A stretch of DNA of 61,750 nucleotides from NCBI GenBank assembly GCA_017547085.1, contig JAFYQM010000045.1:1-61750 (forward strand), written 5' to 3'. Positions 49,421-58,361 of this stretch are shown in pieces. The translations under genes and the position numbers were made by a program. The number at the start of each line of letters is the position of its first letter. The stretch's first letter is position 1. The notes below the pieces were generated by a model. It searched no databases, had not been told where the DNA came from, and saw only the letters and a program-made list of their open reading frames with translations. This stretch comes from Oscillibacter sp. (GTDB lineage Bacteria; Bacillota; Clostridia; Oscillospirales; Oscillospiraceae).

Positions 49421-50722
49421 ATGACGAAAATTGACATCGTCTCCGGCTTCCTTGGCGCCGGTAAGACCACCCTCATCAAAAAGCTGCTGGCCGAGGCCTT
49501 CCCCGGCGAGAAGCTGGTTCTCATTGAAAACGAATTCGGCGAGATCAACATCGACGGCGGTTTCCTGAAGGAGTCCGGCGTGGAGATCTCCGAGATGTCC
49601 GCCGGCTGCATCTGCTGCTCTCTGGTGGGCGACTTCAATCAGGCGCTGAAGGACGTGCAGAAGCAGTTTGCACCCGACCGCATTCTGATCGAGCCCTCCG
49701 GCGTGGGCAAGCTGAGCGACGTGATCGTGGCTGTGGAAAACACCGCCGCAGAAACTGCCGACATGCAGCTTAACAGCTTTGTCACCGTGGCCGACGCCAC
49801 CAAGGTGAAGATCTACATGAAGAACTTCGGTGAGTTCTACAACAACCAGATCGAATCCGCCGGCACCATCATCCTCTCCCGCACCCAGAAGGTCAGTCAG
49901 GAGAAGCTGGAAGCTGCCGTAGCCCTGCTGCGGGAGAAGAATCCCGACGCCGCCATCCTCACCACGCCGTGGGATGCACTGGACGGCAAGACCATCCTCT
50001 CCGCCATTGAGAAAGTCTCTCTGGCAGACGAGCTGCTGGCCAAGATGCGTGCAGAGCACGAGGCCGACGAGGCAGAGCATGCACACCATCACCATGACGG
50101 CGAGTGTGATGACCCCCACTGCTCCTGCCACGAACATCACCACGAGCATCACCACCATCATCACGATGGCGAATGTGATGATCCCGACTGCGGCTGCCAC
50201 CACGAGCATGAACATCATCATGAACATGAACATCATCACGAGCATGAGCATCACCACGAGCACGAGCACCACCACGAGCACGAGCACCACCACGAGCACG
50301 AGCACCACCACGAGCACGAGCACCACCACGAGCATGAGCACCACCACGAGCATGAGCACCACCACGAGCATGAGCATCATCACGAGCATCACCATGACCA
50401 CGGTCCCGATTGCACCTGCGGCTGCCACGATCACCACCATCACCACGCGGACGAGGTGTTCACCAGCTGGGGCAAGGAGACCCCCAAGGTCTTCTCTCAG
50501 TCCGAAATCGCCCGCATTCTGGCGGCACTGGATTCCGGCGAATACGGCAAGATCCTGCGCGCCAAGGGCATCGTGAACGGCGAGGGCGGCAGCTGGATCG
50601 AATTCGACTATGTCCCCGAGGAGCACGAGGTCCGCGCAGGTCATCCCGACTACACCGGCCGCCTGTGTGTCATCGGTGCGGAGCTGGATGAGCATGCTCT
50701 GGCCGGGCTGTTCGGCTTATAA
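49421..50722 (+). CDS. CobW/COG0523 metal GTPase with long His/Glu repeat
   Basis: 433 residues. Walker A GFLGAGKTT (near 10), metal motif CICC (GCICCSL near 63) and Walker B-like ILIEPSGVG, then a hinge and about 130 residues of almost pure His, Glu, Cys and Asp (two CDDP-x-C-x-C segments, then HEHEHH repeats, then DCTCGCHDHHHHH), before the CobW C-terminal domain (about 345-433). Such proteins deliver zinc, cobalt or nickel to client enzymes using GTP. The insert could bind a large metal store. First of two CobW-type genes in one unit. Confidence 0.93.
   Translation: MTKIDIVSGFLGAGKTTLIKKLLAEAFPGEKLVLIENEFGEINIDGGFLKESGVEISEMSAGCICCSLVGDFNQALKDVQKQFAPDRILIEPSGVGKLSDVIVAVENTAAETADMQLNSFVTVADATKVKIYMKNFGEFYNNQIESAGTIILSRTQKVSQEKLEAAVALLREKNPDAAILTTPWDALDGKTILSAIEKVSLADELLAKMRAEHEADEAEHAHHHHDGECDDPHCSCHEHHHEHHHHHHDGECDDPDCGCHHEHEHHHEHEHHHEHEHHHEHEHHHEHEHHHEHEHHHEHEHHHEHEHHHEHEHHHEHEHHHEHHHDHGPDCTCGCHDHHHHHADEVFTSWGKETPKVFSQSEIARILAALDSGEYGKILRAKGIVNGEGGSWIEFDYVPEEHEVRAGHPDYTGRLCVIGAELDEHALAGLFGL
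50200..50390 (+). repeat. In-frame 18 bp tandem repeat coding HEHEHH units
   Basis: About ten units whose core reads CACCACGAGCACGAGCAC. Central units are identical at the DNA level while the outer ones differ by synonymous cat/cac changes, the pattern of recent expansion by slippage. It lies inside the CobW gene and keeps the frame. Confidence 0.9.
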
Positions 50723-50742
50723 GACAGGAAGGGGCTTGACGA

Positions 50743-51675
50743 ATGGCTGACATTCCTGTATATCTGATCGCCGGTTTTTTAGACGGCGGCAAAACTGATT
50801 TTATCAACGGCATCCTGCAGGACGGCTTTGCCCGCGAGGACAAGACCCTGCTGATCTGCTGTGAGGAAGGCGAGCTGGAATACGATCCCGCCGTGCTGGA
50901 CAACGTGACGGTGGTCACAGTGGACGAGGAAGAGGATCTGAAATGTTCCTGGCTGAAAGAGCTGGAGAAGCAGCACAAGCCCAAGCAGGTTCTCATCGAG
51001 TACAACGGTATGTGGCAGATTGAGCGGCTGTACCGGGATGTGCTGCCCGCCAACTGGGTGCTGTATCAGGTGATGACCTTTGTGGAGGCCGCCACCTTTG
51101 AAACCTATGCCAAGAACATGGGCCAGATCATGATGGAGAAGATCACCAATGCGGATCTGCTGGTGTTTAACCGCTGCACCCCGGAACTGCGGGACGCGCT
51201 GCGCAAGCGCAATCTGCGCATGGTGAACCGCCGCGCCGACATCTATCTGGAAAATCTGGACGGCACCAGCGAGGATTATCTCACCGGTGACGAGTGCCCC
51301 TTTGACCTCGATCAGGACCTAATCGAGATTCCCGATGAGGATTACGGCGTGTGGTATGTGGACGTGATGGACCACCCCGAGCGCTACGAGCACAAGCGGC
51401 TGCACATGAAGCTGACCATGTGCCATTCCAAGAAGTTCCCCGGCATCCACTGCCCCGGCCGCTTCGCCATGGTCTGCTGCGAGGACGACATCCAGTTTCT
51501 CGGACTCATCGCCCGCGGCGACGGGCTGGACCAGTACAAGAACCATGACTGGATCGATGTCACCGTAAAGATGACCATTGAAAAGCACAAAGCATACAAG
51601 GGCAAGGGCCCCGTGATGAAGATTCTCTCCATCGCCCCCTGTGAAAAGCCGAATCCCGAAGTCGTAACTTTCTGA
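50743..51675 (+). CDS. Second CobW-type GTPase, divergent
   Basis: 310 residues. Walker A IAGFLDGGKTDFI near 9 and the LIEYNGMWQ strand in place of the usual LIE-x-SG; the CxCC motif is lost (LICCEEGELEYD). The C-terminal 90 residues (LTMCHSKKFPGIHCPGRFAMVCC) have several Cys and His. It starts 20 bp after the first CobW gene and ends at a terminator, so the two are one unit; probably a specialised partner in metal handling. Confidence 0.85.
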   Translation: MADIPVYLIAGFLDGGKTDFINGILQDGFAREDKTLLICCEEGELEYDPAVLDNVTVVTVDEEEDLKCSWLKELEKQHKPKQVLIEYNGMWQIERLYRDVLPANWVLYQVMTFVEAATFETYAKNMGQIMMEKITNADLLVFNRCTPELRDALRKRNLRMVNRRADIYLENLDGTSEDYLTGDECPFDLDQDLIEIPDEDYGVWYVDVMDHPERYEHKRLHMKLTMCHSKKFPGIHCPGRFAMVCCEDDIQFLGLIARGDGLDQYKNHDWIDVTVKMTIEKHKAYKGKGPVMKILSIAPCEKPNPEVVTF

Positions 51676-51680
51676 TCAAA

Positions 51681-51723
51681 AATCCGGACATTCGCCGCAG
51701 CGAATGTCCGGATCGTTTTATTT
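51681..51723 (+). terminator. Terminator of the CobW pair
   Basis: ATCCGGACATTCGC / GCGAATGTCCGGAT followed by CGTTTTATTT. Confidence 0.92.
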
Positions 51724-51924
51724 CTTCAGCAGCCATCTGTTCCACACCTCGTCCGGTACACACAGACTGCCAAAACAGAAAATGAACCATATGCCCACCC
51801 CTACCATGGGCCCGTTAGCCATAGAAAAGATCCGTCCCAGCACACTCATCACCGCAACGCAGGCAAGTAGCACCGCAGCATAAAATGACGTCAAAACACA
51901 GGCATTGCGCATCACTTTCTTCAT
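51718..51924 (-). CDS. Small two-helix membrane protein
   Basis: 68 residues with two membrane helices (about 8-30 VLTSFYAAVLLACVAVMSVL and 38-55 VGVGIWFIFCFGSLC). GGGGGAA before the ATG at 51924; an earlier in-frame ATG at 51942 is less well placed. Family not recognised. Isolated leftward gene; its end lies against the CobW terminator. Confidence 0.55.
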   Translation of the reverse strand: MKKVMRNACVLTSFYAAVLLACVAVMSVLGRIFSMANGPMVGVGIWFIFCFGSLCVPDEVWNRWLLKK

Positions 51925-52068
51925 ACCAGTTCCCCCCATCAAATTGTTTTCACCCCATTCTATGCCGCGTCGTAACCATCGCTGCCTCTGGGCGAAAACC
52001 TTAACGCTCTGGAAGCGGAGAAAAAGGCTGCGCTGATTCGCTTTTATCCTTTATGTGTGTTTGGGCAT

Positions 52069-52103
52069 AAAAAAACTCCCTTCGCCGAAACGGCGGAGGG
52101 AGG
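52069..52103 (-). terminator. Terminator of the small Cys-rich protein gene
   Basis: Minus strand CTCCCTCCGCCG / CGGCGAAGGGAG, then seven T. Confidence 0.9.
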
Positions 52104-52137
52104 TGTTCATCATGGGGAATCAGCCGATAATCCCACT

Positions 52138-52509
52138 TTAACCAATATACTTCAGTTGTATCGGGAAGAATTCCAAAACAAAATGTTCTTGTTCAATCCC
52201 CGTTCCCGGATAGGATGTTGCAATACGGAATTTCACATTATCAATCGTATGATGATATCCCGCCTCACACTTGCCAAATACAATGTATTGGCAGCAGCAA
52301 TATTCCAGCATTCCTGCTTCATCCGGTTCAAGGGGTGAGGTTTCAAGCGGTTTCTCAATATCAATTCCCAACGACTCTAAATATTCTGCGACTTCGGAAA
52401 ATGCAGATTTGACTTGTAATCTGTAACTACGGCAATAGCCGCAATCACACAATAAAGAATCGGTGATGGCATGATAATACTCTTTCGTTTTTTCAATATT
52501 TACATGCAT
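52138..52509 (-). CDS. Small Cys-rich protein of unknown function
   Basis: 123 residues. Two Cys groups, CDCGYC near 21 and YCCCQY near 71, plus Cys81, suggest metal binding or a redox role. GGAAGG precedes the ATG at 52509; the open frame goes on upstream to 53046 over the neighbouring gene's DNA but that part is antisense to it. Single-gene unit with its own terminator. I do not know a family name. Confidence 0.75.
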   Translation of the reverse strand: MHVNIEKTKEYYHAITDSLLCDCGYCRSYRLQVKSAFSEVAEYLESLGIDIEKPLETSPLEPDEAGMLEYCCCQYIVFGKCEAGYHHTIDNVKFRIATSYPGTGIEQEHFVLEFFPIQLKYIG

Positions 52510-52529
52510 CTGCCTTCCCCTCCACATCT

Positions 52530-52638
52530 TTGTCTTGGGACTTACTTTATCATATTTTTCCGCCCACATCAATGTTTGGTGAAACTGGAGTGAATTTGAT
52601 CCGACACAAGGAAGCGCAAGAACGCTCCTTGCTTTTTT
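52530..52638 (+). ncRNA. Candidate small RNA upstream of the LtaS-like gene
   Basis: A rightward terminator (CAAGGAAGCG / CGCTCCTTG, 52607-52631, then six T) stands where no rightward gene precedes it; the last one ends at its own terminator at 51723. A promoter-like TTGTCT-N17-TATTTT (52530-52558) would give a transcript of about 75 bases (52565-52638). Motif evidence only. Confidence 0.3.
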
Positions 52639-52657
52639 GCACAGCACCCAATATAAT
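52629..52657 (+). promoter_or_regulatory. Promoter of the LtaS-like gene, nearly leaderless
   Basis: TTGCTT (52629-52634), 17 bp, TATAAT (52652-52657). The expected start (about 52664) is only a few bases before the ATG at 52667, and no ribosome site lies between. Confidence 0.6.
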
Positions 52658-52666
52658 AAAAATGTT

Positions 52667-54580
52667 ATGAAGTTTACACGAAAGGACGCGAATGCTCTGA
52701 AAAAGCTGAAACGAACTTCCCGACAGCTGCCGCTGTTTTGGACGCTTGTGATCGCAGTGCTGCTGGCAGGCTGCATCACCTTACTGGCCCTGTGGTGCCA
52801 GCCTAACGCCCTGCGCTCGGTGCTGGTCATCTTCGAGGCACAGCCACTGCTGATCGTACTGAACGCCCTGCCCGTCGGATTGCTGGTGCTGCTGTTCACC
52901 TGTCTCACCCGAAACGTGTGCTTCGGCGCCGCGCTGACCAATCTGATTGTCTGCGGTTTTTCCATCGCCAACCGCGTGAAGATCGAAGTGCGGGACGAGC
53001 CGGTCTTCCCCCGCGATCTGGCCCTGCTGAAAGAAGTGGGCTCCATCGTCAGCGACTACGATATCCAATATCCGCTGTCGGTCATCGCCGTGGTGGTACT
53101 GGCTTCACTGGCACTGGTGGTACTGGGATTCTTCCTCCGCTGCAAGCCCTTCCCCGCGAAAAAGCTGCGGGGCTGGCGTGGCAGCCTGCTGGGCAGCGCG
53201 GCAAGTCTCGCCGTTCTGGCATGCCTGATCGTGACGGTCTATGCCTCCAACGACCTGTACAATTCCTTCAAAACCTCCAATCCCTACTATGTGCCAGCCG
53301 TGTTCAACGAACTGGGCTTCCCCTACTGTTTCTGCCACCAGTTTACTACCTATCCGGTGGACAAGCCGGAGGGCTTCAGCAAGGGACAGGCAGAGCTTTG
53401 GGAACAGGAGACTCCTCCTGCCGTCCCCGGAAAAGAACCGCAGCCCGTCCATGTGGTGATGGTGATGAATGAGGCCTTCTCCGACATCACGGATCACGAG
53501 GTCTTTGCCTATAACGAGGACAGCGAGCCGCTGCCCAATCTGCAGGCCATGCGTGCCGATCCTCACGCCGTGACCGGACACATAGTGGTCCCCGGCTTTG
53601 CCGCAGGCACCGCCAACACGGAGTTTGACGTGTTGACCGGCATCCAGACCAACGCCCTCTCCGCTACCACCACTTCCGCCATGTGGGTGGTGAACCGGAA
53701 TCTGGACAGCCTGTTCCGCGTGTATGGCGCGGACGGCTACCACACCTCTTATTTTCATCCCGGTGACGACTGGTTCTACAACCGTGAAAACGTCCTGCGG
53801 TGGATGGGCGCGGAGGAAACCGTGTTCATTGACCAGATGACCGCACCGGAATACAAGGGCCGTTGGGTGACGGATGCGTACCTCACCGGCGTCATTCAGC
53901 AGGAATTTGAGGACACGGTGGCAGAGGATAAACTGCTGTTCCACTATATGACCACCATCCAGAACCACATGTCCTATACAACGGACAAGTACGGCGCTGA
54001 CTACACCTATCCCAATGTGCCGCTGCACACTTCTGTCTCCCCCAAAGTGGAAACGATGCTGCGAGTCTACATTGAAGGCGCACGGGACGCCGACACCATG
54101 CTGGGCGACCTGCGGGACTACTTTGCCGCACAGTCCGAGCCGGTGGTGCTGGTGTTCTTTGGTGACCATCTGCCCTATCTGGGTGACAATCAGCTGGCCT
54201 ATGCGGAACTGGGCATGACGGAGGAAGCCCACTGGTCGGATCTGACCGCCTACGAAACACCCTATGTGATCTGGGCCAATGACGCAGCATTCAGCCTGCT
54301 GGACTGGTCTGCTGCCGAAGCGCTGCCAGAGACCATTTCCGCCAGCTTTCTCGGTGCCGCGGTGTTGAAGCTGACCGGACACACCGCGCAAAGCAGTTGG
54401 TTTACGTTCCTGAACGATCTCCTGCTTTCAAGCTTTCCCGTCGTCCAGAAAAACACAGCCGTGCAGTCGGATGGCCGCATTGTGAATCCCTACCTGCTGG
54501 ACGACCACCCTCCCATGCAGTTGGACAAGTGGAGGCAGTGGAGCTACTACAAGCTGAAATATCAGGAATTTGACTCCTGA
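52667..54580 (+). CDS. LtaS-like membrane sulfatase/phosphoglycerol transferase
   Basis: 637 residues. About four N-terminal membrane helices (residues 24-45, 58-80, 85-105, 150-175) then an extracellular alkaline-phosphatase-fold domain: metal-site VVMNEAFSD, candidate nucleophile Thr in AAGTANTEFDVLTG, TSYFHPGDDWFYNREN and VLVFFGDHLPYLGDN. Family members polymerise lipoteichoic acid or transfer phosphoglycerol to glycans. A TTG at 52637 opens the same frame but overlaps the promoter, so I use the ATG at 52667. Confidence 0.88.
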   Translation: MKFTRKDANALKKLKRTSRQLPLFWTLVIAVLLAGCITLLALWCQPNALRSVLVIFEAQPLLIVLNALPVGLLVLLFTCLTRNVCFGAALTNLIVCGFSIANRVKIEVRDEPVFPRDLALLKEVGSIVSDYDIQYPLSVIAVVVLASLALVVLGFFLRCKPFPAKKLRGWRGSLLGSAASLAVLACLIVTVYASNDLYNSFKTSNPYYVPAVFNELGFPYCFCHQFTTYPVDKPEGFSKGQAELWEQETPPAVPGKEPQPVHVVMVMNEAFSDITDHEVFAYNEDSEPLPNLQAMRADPHAVTGHIVVPGFAAGTANTEFDVLTGIQTNALSATTTSAMWVVNRNLDSLFRVYGADGYHTSYFHPGDDWFYNRENVLRWMGAEETVFIDQMTAPEYKGRWVTDAYLTGVIQQEFEDTVAEDKLLFHYMTTIQNHMSYTTDKYGADYTYPNVPLHTSVSPKVETMLRVYIEGARDADTMLGDLRDYFAAQSEPVVLVFFGDHLPYLGDNQLAYAELGMTEEAHWSDLTAYETPYVIWANDAAFSLLDWSAAEALPETISASFLGAAVLKLTGHTAQSSWFTFLNDLLLSSFPVVQKNTAVQSDGRIVNPYLLDDHPPMQLDKWRQWSYYKLKYQEFDS

Positions 54581-54581
54581 C

Positions 54582-54615
54582 AAAAAAGCCTGTTTGCGAT
54601 GCAAACAGGCTTTTT
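54582..54615. terminator. Bidirectional terminator between the LtaS-like gene and uvrC
   Basis: AAAAAAGCCTGTTTGC / GCAAACAGGCTTTTT around GAT. Confidence 0.92.
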
Positions 54616-54616
54616 C

Positions 54617-56440
54617 TTATTCTATTTCATGGAAGTGCTTCCAGACTGCTTCCGCAGCCGACCGCGGCACCACCGCCGCCAAGCTTTCCACATCCGCTTC
54701 CCGGATGGCCTTCATCGTGCCAAAGGCTTTTCGCAGGGCTTTCTGCCGGGCCTCGCCCACGCCGGGGATACCGTCCAGCGCAGAGCGCATGGCGCTCTTC
54801 CCGTGGCTTTCGTGGTGGTAGGTGATGGCAAAGCGGTGCGTCTCCTCCTGAATCTGCCCGATGAGGGAAAAGACCGCCTGCTGGGTCACGATGCCGATCT
54901 CCCGTCCCTGCGGTGTCACCAGCGCGCGGGTGCGGTGGCGGTCGTCCTTGACCATGCCGAATACCGGCACTTCCACGCCGAACTGCCGCACGATCTCCTC
55001 CGCCGCGCGGGCGTGGGTCTCGCCGCCGTCGATGAGGAACACATCCGGTAGGGGCAGAAACTTTTCATCGCCGTCCGCCGCCCGCTGCAGGCGGCGGCGC
55101 AGCACCTCCTGCATGGAGGCATAGTCATCGGGGTGACCATCCAGTTCCTTGATGCGAAACCGGCGGTAAGCCGACTTCAGCGGGCGGACGCCCTGATACA
55201 CCACCATGGACGCCACAATATCGCTTTTTCCGGTGTTGGAAATATCAAAAGATTCCATCCGCTTCGGCGGTGCAGGCAGATCCAGCATTTTCCGCAGCAG
55301 CTCCAGCGTATATGCCACCCGTTCTTCTCCGGTGATGGCACGCTCTGCTTCTTCCGCCGCATTGCGCTGGGCCATGGTCCGCAATTCGGCCTTTTCGCCC
55401 CGTTGGGGAACGTGTACCCAGACCTTATGTCCGGCACGCTTGCTCAGCACCTCCGACAGGTTTTCACAGTCACCAGTATCGATGGGCAGCAAAATTTCAC
55501 GGGGCAGGATGGCGCGGGGCAGATAATACTGTGCCGTCAGCGCGGAGAGCATCTCCGCCTCCGTCTCCTCCATGGGTGCCGTAAACAGCTCGGTTTCTCG
55601 TCCCGCCAGATTGCCATCCTCCATATGCAGCACCGCGTAGCAGCACTTACCGCTGCCGCGGTAAATGCCCCAGATATCCGTATCCGCGCAGAGGCCGGCA
55701 ATCACGGTCTGCTTCTTGGCCAACGCGCCGATGGCCTGAATCCGGTCCCGCAGCAGCGCCGCCTGTTCAAACCGCAGCGCTTCCGCCTCCGCCTCCATCT
55801 CCGCCGTCATGTCCCGCAGCAGTTGTTTGGAGCGTCCTTCCAGCAGCTGCACCGCCTGTCCGATGCGGCGGTTATACTCCTCTGCCGACAGTTCCGGACG
55901 GCAGAAGCCGTCACAGCGGCCCATGTGGAAATTCAGGCACGGACGCTCCGCACCGATATCCCGCGGGAAATGACGGTTACAGGTGGGCAGCCGCAGCGCC
56001 GACAGCACAGCATCCAGTGCCTGCCGCGTTTCAAACCGGCCGCCGAAGGGGCCGAAGTAGCGGGCGCTGTCATTGGCCGGCTTATTGACCATGGAGAATC
56101 TGGGATACGTCTCCCGCGACAGGCGGACAAAGGGATAGCCCTTGTCATCCTTCAGCAGGATATTATACCGGGGCATGTGCCGCTTGATGAGCGAATTTTC
56201 CAGCACCAACGCCTCAAACTCGCTGGACACAAAAATCGTATCAAAATGGTCGATTTGAGACACCATCTGACGGGTTTTCAGGGTGTGGGAGGCACTGTCC
56301 TGAAAATACTGGCTGACCCGGTTTTTCAGTTTTTTCGCCTTGCCGACGTAAATGACCTTTCCGCATTTGTCCATCATCAGATAGACGCCAGGCGCAAGGG
56401 GCAGGTCATTGGCTTTTTCTTTCAGTTCTTCGCGGGTCAT
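54617..56440 (-). CDS. uvrC: Excinuclease ABC subunit C
   Basis: 607 residues: GIY-YIG nuclease (PGVYLMMDKCGKVIYVGKAK, residues 18-37), UVR motif near 205, RNase H-like nuclease domain (ESFDISNTGKSDIVASMV near 375) and C-terminal helix-hairpin-helix (LDGIPGVGEARQKALRKAFG). Makes both incisions in nucleotide-excision repair. GGAGGGAGG precedes the ATG. Last gene of a three-gene leftward unit. Confidence 0.96.
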   Translation of the reverse strand: MTREELKEKANDLPLAPGVYLMMDKCGKVIYVGKAKKLKNRVSQYFQDSASHTLKTRQMVSQIDHFDTIFVSSEFEALVLENSLIKRHMPRYNILLKDDKGYPFVRLSRETYPRFSMVNKPANDSARYFGPFGGRFETRQALDAVLSALRLPTCNRHFPRDIGAERPCLNFHMGRCDGFCRPELSAEEYNRRIGQAVQLLEGRSKQLLRDMTAEMEAEAEALRFEQAALLRDRIQAIGALAKKQTVIAGLCADTDIWGIYRGSGKCCYAVLHMEDGNLAGRETELFTAPMEETEAEMLSALTAQYYLPRAILPREILLPIDTGDCENLSEVLSKRAGHKVWVHVPQRGEKAELRTMAQRNAAEEAERAITGEERVAYTLELLRKMLDLPAPPKRMESFDISNTGKSDIVASMVVYQGVRPLKSAYRRFRIKELDGHPDDYASMQEVLRRRLQRAADGDEKFLPLPDVFLIDGGETHARAAEEIVRQFGVEVPVFGMVKDDRHRTRALVTPQGREIGIVTQQAVFSLIGQIQEETHRFAITYHHESHGKSAMRSALDGIPGVGEARQKALRKAFGTMKAIREADVESLAAVVPRSAAEAVWKHFHEIE

Positions 56441-56461
56441 GTCCTCCCTCCTTTCCTTTGT

Positions 56462-56821
56462 TCAAATGCCGTGCAGGTTCCGGTAAACGCCCCAGCCCAG
56501 CAAGAAGATCAGCAGTGCAACCGCCACGATATTCTCCGTCCGGCGGGACCCGCCCCGCAGGTGGTGAATTCCCAACCAGAGCAGGAATGGCACCGTCAGC
56601 GTCAGTCCCCAGTTATAGGCGGGCGCCTCTGCGAAGTTTCCCCGCAGGATGGACAGGCACATGGCAGTGATCCCGCAGCCGGGACAGCGCAGGCCGGTGA
56701 GCTGCCGGAAGGGGCAGCGGATCCAGATCCCTGCCGGAATCAGGACATATCCATAGAAAAGGCCGGCGCAAAGCAACGCCGCGCCGGTCTTCAAAAACTG
56801 TGTTTTCTTATGCGGCGGCAT
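56462..56821 (-). CDS. DUF2752 membrane protein
   Basis: 119 residues, three membrane helices (about 11-30, 65-83, 95-113) and the family motif LRCPGCGITAMC near 45. Function unknown. Starts within the last codons of the upstream gene (14 bp overlap). Confidence 0.88.
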   Translation of the reverse strand: MPPHKKTQFLKTGAALLCAGLFYGYVLIPAGIWIRCPFRQLTGLRCPGCGITAMCLSILRGNFAEAPAYNWGLTLTVPFLLWLGIHHLRGGSRRTENIVAVALLIFLLGWGVYRNLHGI

Positions 56822-57161
56822 ACTCGTTCAGTTCCGATTGCATGATGGCATAGGAGACGATCCCCAGACCCGCCACCGCCAGCACGAGGAACAAAATGGC
56901 CAAATACCCCTGGCCTTTGCCGTGTGCCATCCGCAGCTGCTCCAGTGAATCACCGGCCTTATAGAGCCAATACCAGCCATAGATCCCGCAGGTAATGATG
57001 GTAAACAGCACCACGAATCCACCAGAGGCACCATCCTCGCGGCTTGCAACGGCATTCACATCCTCTGCTAAAGAATACAGCCAGAACCAGCTGTAAATTC
57101 CGCAGGTGATGATGGAAAAGACAATACAAAGCGCAATATTCTTCTTCACAATAGGCCGCAT
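56808..57161 (-). CDS. DUF4234 membrane protein
   Basis: 117 residues from the ATG at 57161 (a GTG at 57179 would add six and has the better ribosome site GGAGGAG, but lies in a hairpin). Two copies of IITCGIYSWFWLYSLAED / TIITCGIYGWYWLYKAGD mark the DUF4234 repeat, with a third hydrophobic segment at the C terminus. Function unknown. Confidence 0.85.
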   Translation of the reverse strand: MRPIVKKNIALCIVFSIITCGIYSWFWLYSLAEDVNAVASREDGASGGFVVLFTIITCGIYGWYWLYKAGDSLEQLRMAHGKGQGYLAILFLVLAVAGLGIVSYAIMQSELNEYAAA

Positions 57162-57250
57162 ATTCCCGTCGACAGGCACAAAGCGCCTGTCTCCTCCTTC
57201 CGGATTGTTGTTCCTATCATATCATGCTTCCGGTTTCCGTGCAACATACG

Positions 57251-57287
57251 CAAAAAGAAAAGACGGTTCCAGCTTCTGGAACCGTCT
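57251..57287 (-). terminator. Terminator of the HPr gene
   Basis: Minus strand AGACGGTTCCAG / CTGGAACCGTCT followed by TTTCTTTTTG. Confidence 0.9.
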
Positions 57288-57307
57288 GTAAGTTCAATAT
57301 CCGCTTC

Positions 57308-57571
57308 TTATTCGCCGAAGTTGTCGTTGACCAGATCAACCAGAGCGCCAACAGCTTCCTTCTCGTCAGCACCATCAGCGATCAGGGTGATGGTGGTGCC
57401 CTTCACGATGCCCAGAGACAGAACACCCAGCAGGCTCTTGGCGTTGACACGGCGGTCTTCCTTTTCCACCCAAATGCCGCTCTTAAACTCGTTGGCCTTC
57501 TGGATGAAGAAAGTAGCGGGTCTGGCATGCAAGCCGACCTCATTGTTCACGGTAATTTCATGAGTATACAT
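57308..57571 (-). CDS. ptsH: Phosphocarrier protein HPr
   Basis: 87 residues with the active His in GLHARPA (residue 15) and the regulatory Ser in NAKSLLGVLSLG (about 46). Passes phosphate from enzyme I to sugar permeases and, as Ser-phosphate, signals catabolite repression with CcpA. GGAGAG before the ATG at 57571. ptsI is not adjacent. Confidence 0.95.
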   Translation of the reverse strand: MYTHEITVNNEVGLHARPATFFIQKANEFKSGIWVEKEDRRVNAKSLLGVLSLGIVKGTTITLIADGADEKEAVGALVDLVNDNFGE

Positions 57572-57760
57572 ATTCAGCTCTCCTTTTCTATACCGACTTG
57601 AAATACAGCTTTGCATAGCTAAATATTTTCGTAATATTATCATATCCGTTTTTTCCCATTCCGTCAACGGCGATTTTCACAAACATTTTGACAAAATCGT
57701 TTTCATTAAAAATCTTTTTGGTAGTTTATACGACGAAACGTTTTCCTATTCCCGTTCGAC

Positions 57761-57795
57761 AAAAAAAGATCCGCCGTTTCCGGCGGATCTTTTTT
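57761..57795. terminator. Terminator after rubrerythrin
   Basis: AAAAAAAGATCCGCCG / CGGCGGATCTTTTTT; perfect. Confidence 0.92.
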
Positions 57796-57800
57796 GCAGA

Positions 57801-58337
57801 TTAGTAATTGAGTGCCTTGATCTGGAAATAGGCCTGGGGATGTGCGCAGACGGGGCACACCAGAGGTGCTTCCTCGCCGATCTCCACATGACCACAGTTG
57901 CGGCAGAACCACATGACCTTCTCGCCCTTCTTGAAGACTTCACCCTTCTTCAGGTTATCCAGCAGCTTCAGGTAGCGCTCCTCGTGGGTCTTCTCGATCT
58001 TGGCAACACCCTCGAACTGAGCAGCCAGTGCCAGGAAGCCCTCTTCCTCAGCGGTGCGGGCCATCTCGGCGTACATCTGGGTCCATTCCTCGTTCTCACC
58101 GGCAGCGGCAGCAATCAGATTCTCCTCGGTGGAGCCGATGCCCTGCAGAGCCTTGAACCACAGCTTGGCATGCTCTTTTTCGTTCAGAGCGGTCTCCTGG
58201 AAGATGGCAGCGATCTGCTCATAGCCTTCCTTCTTGGCCTTGCTGGCAAAATAGTCATACTTGTTGCGAGCCTGAGACTCACCGGCAAATGCGATCCACA
58301 GATTTGCTTCCGTCTTGGTACCCTTCAGATTCATCAT
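57801..58337 (-). CDS. Rubrerythrin
   Basis: 178 residues. N-terminal ferritin-like diiron domain ([40 protein letters not shown]) and C-terminal rubredoxin-like iron site (CRNCGH ... CPVCAHPQ). Reduces hydrogen peroxide in anaerobes. GAAAGGGG precedes the ATG at 58337; transcribed with the PerR-type regulator 24 bp upstream. Confidence 0.96.
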   Translation of the reverse strand: MMNLKGTKTEANLWIAFAGESQARNKYDYFASKAKKEGYEQIAAIFQETALNEKEHAKLWFKALQGIGSTEENLIAAAAGENEEWTQMYAEMARTAEEEGFLALAAQFEGVAKIEKTHEERYLKLLDNLKKGEVFKKGEKVMWFCRNCGHVEIGEEAPLVCPVCAHPQAYFQIKALNY

Positions 58338-58361
58338 ATTTTCCCCTTTCAAATTTACAAA

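Noticed and set aside
50200-50390. CRISPR-like short direct repeats
   Set aside because: No spacers; the units are contiguous 18 bp codon repeats in frame within a gene.
49391-50695. 434-codon leftward frame with a Val/Met/Leu repeat, resembling a membrane protein
   Set aside because: The hydrophobic repeat is simply the reverse complement of the His/Glu codons of the CobW gene.
52138-53046. 302-codon leftward frame extending the Cys-rich protein
   Set aside because: The upper 179 codons are antisense to the LtaS-like gene and its promoter; the real start at 52509 has a ribosome site.
55133-56845. 570-codon rightward frame opposite uvrC and DUF2752
   Set aside because: Antisense shadow; crosses two real genes and has no start signal.
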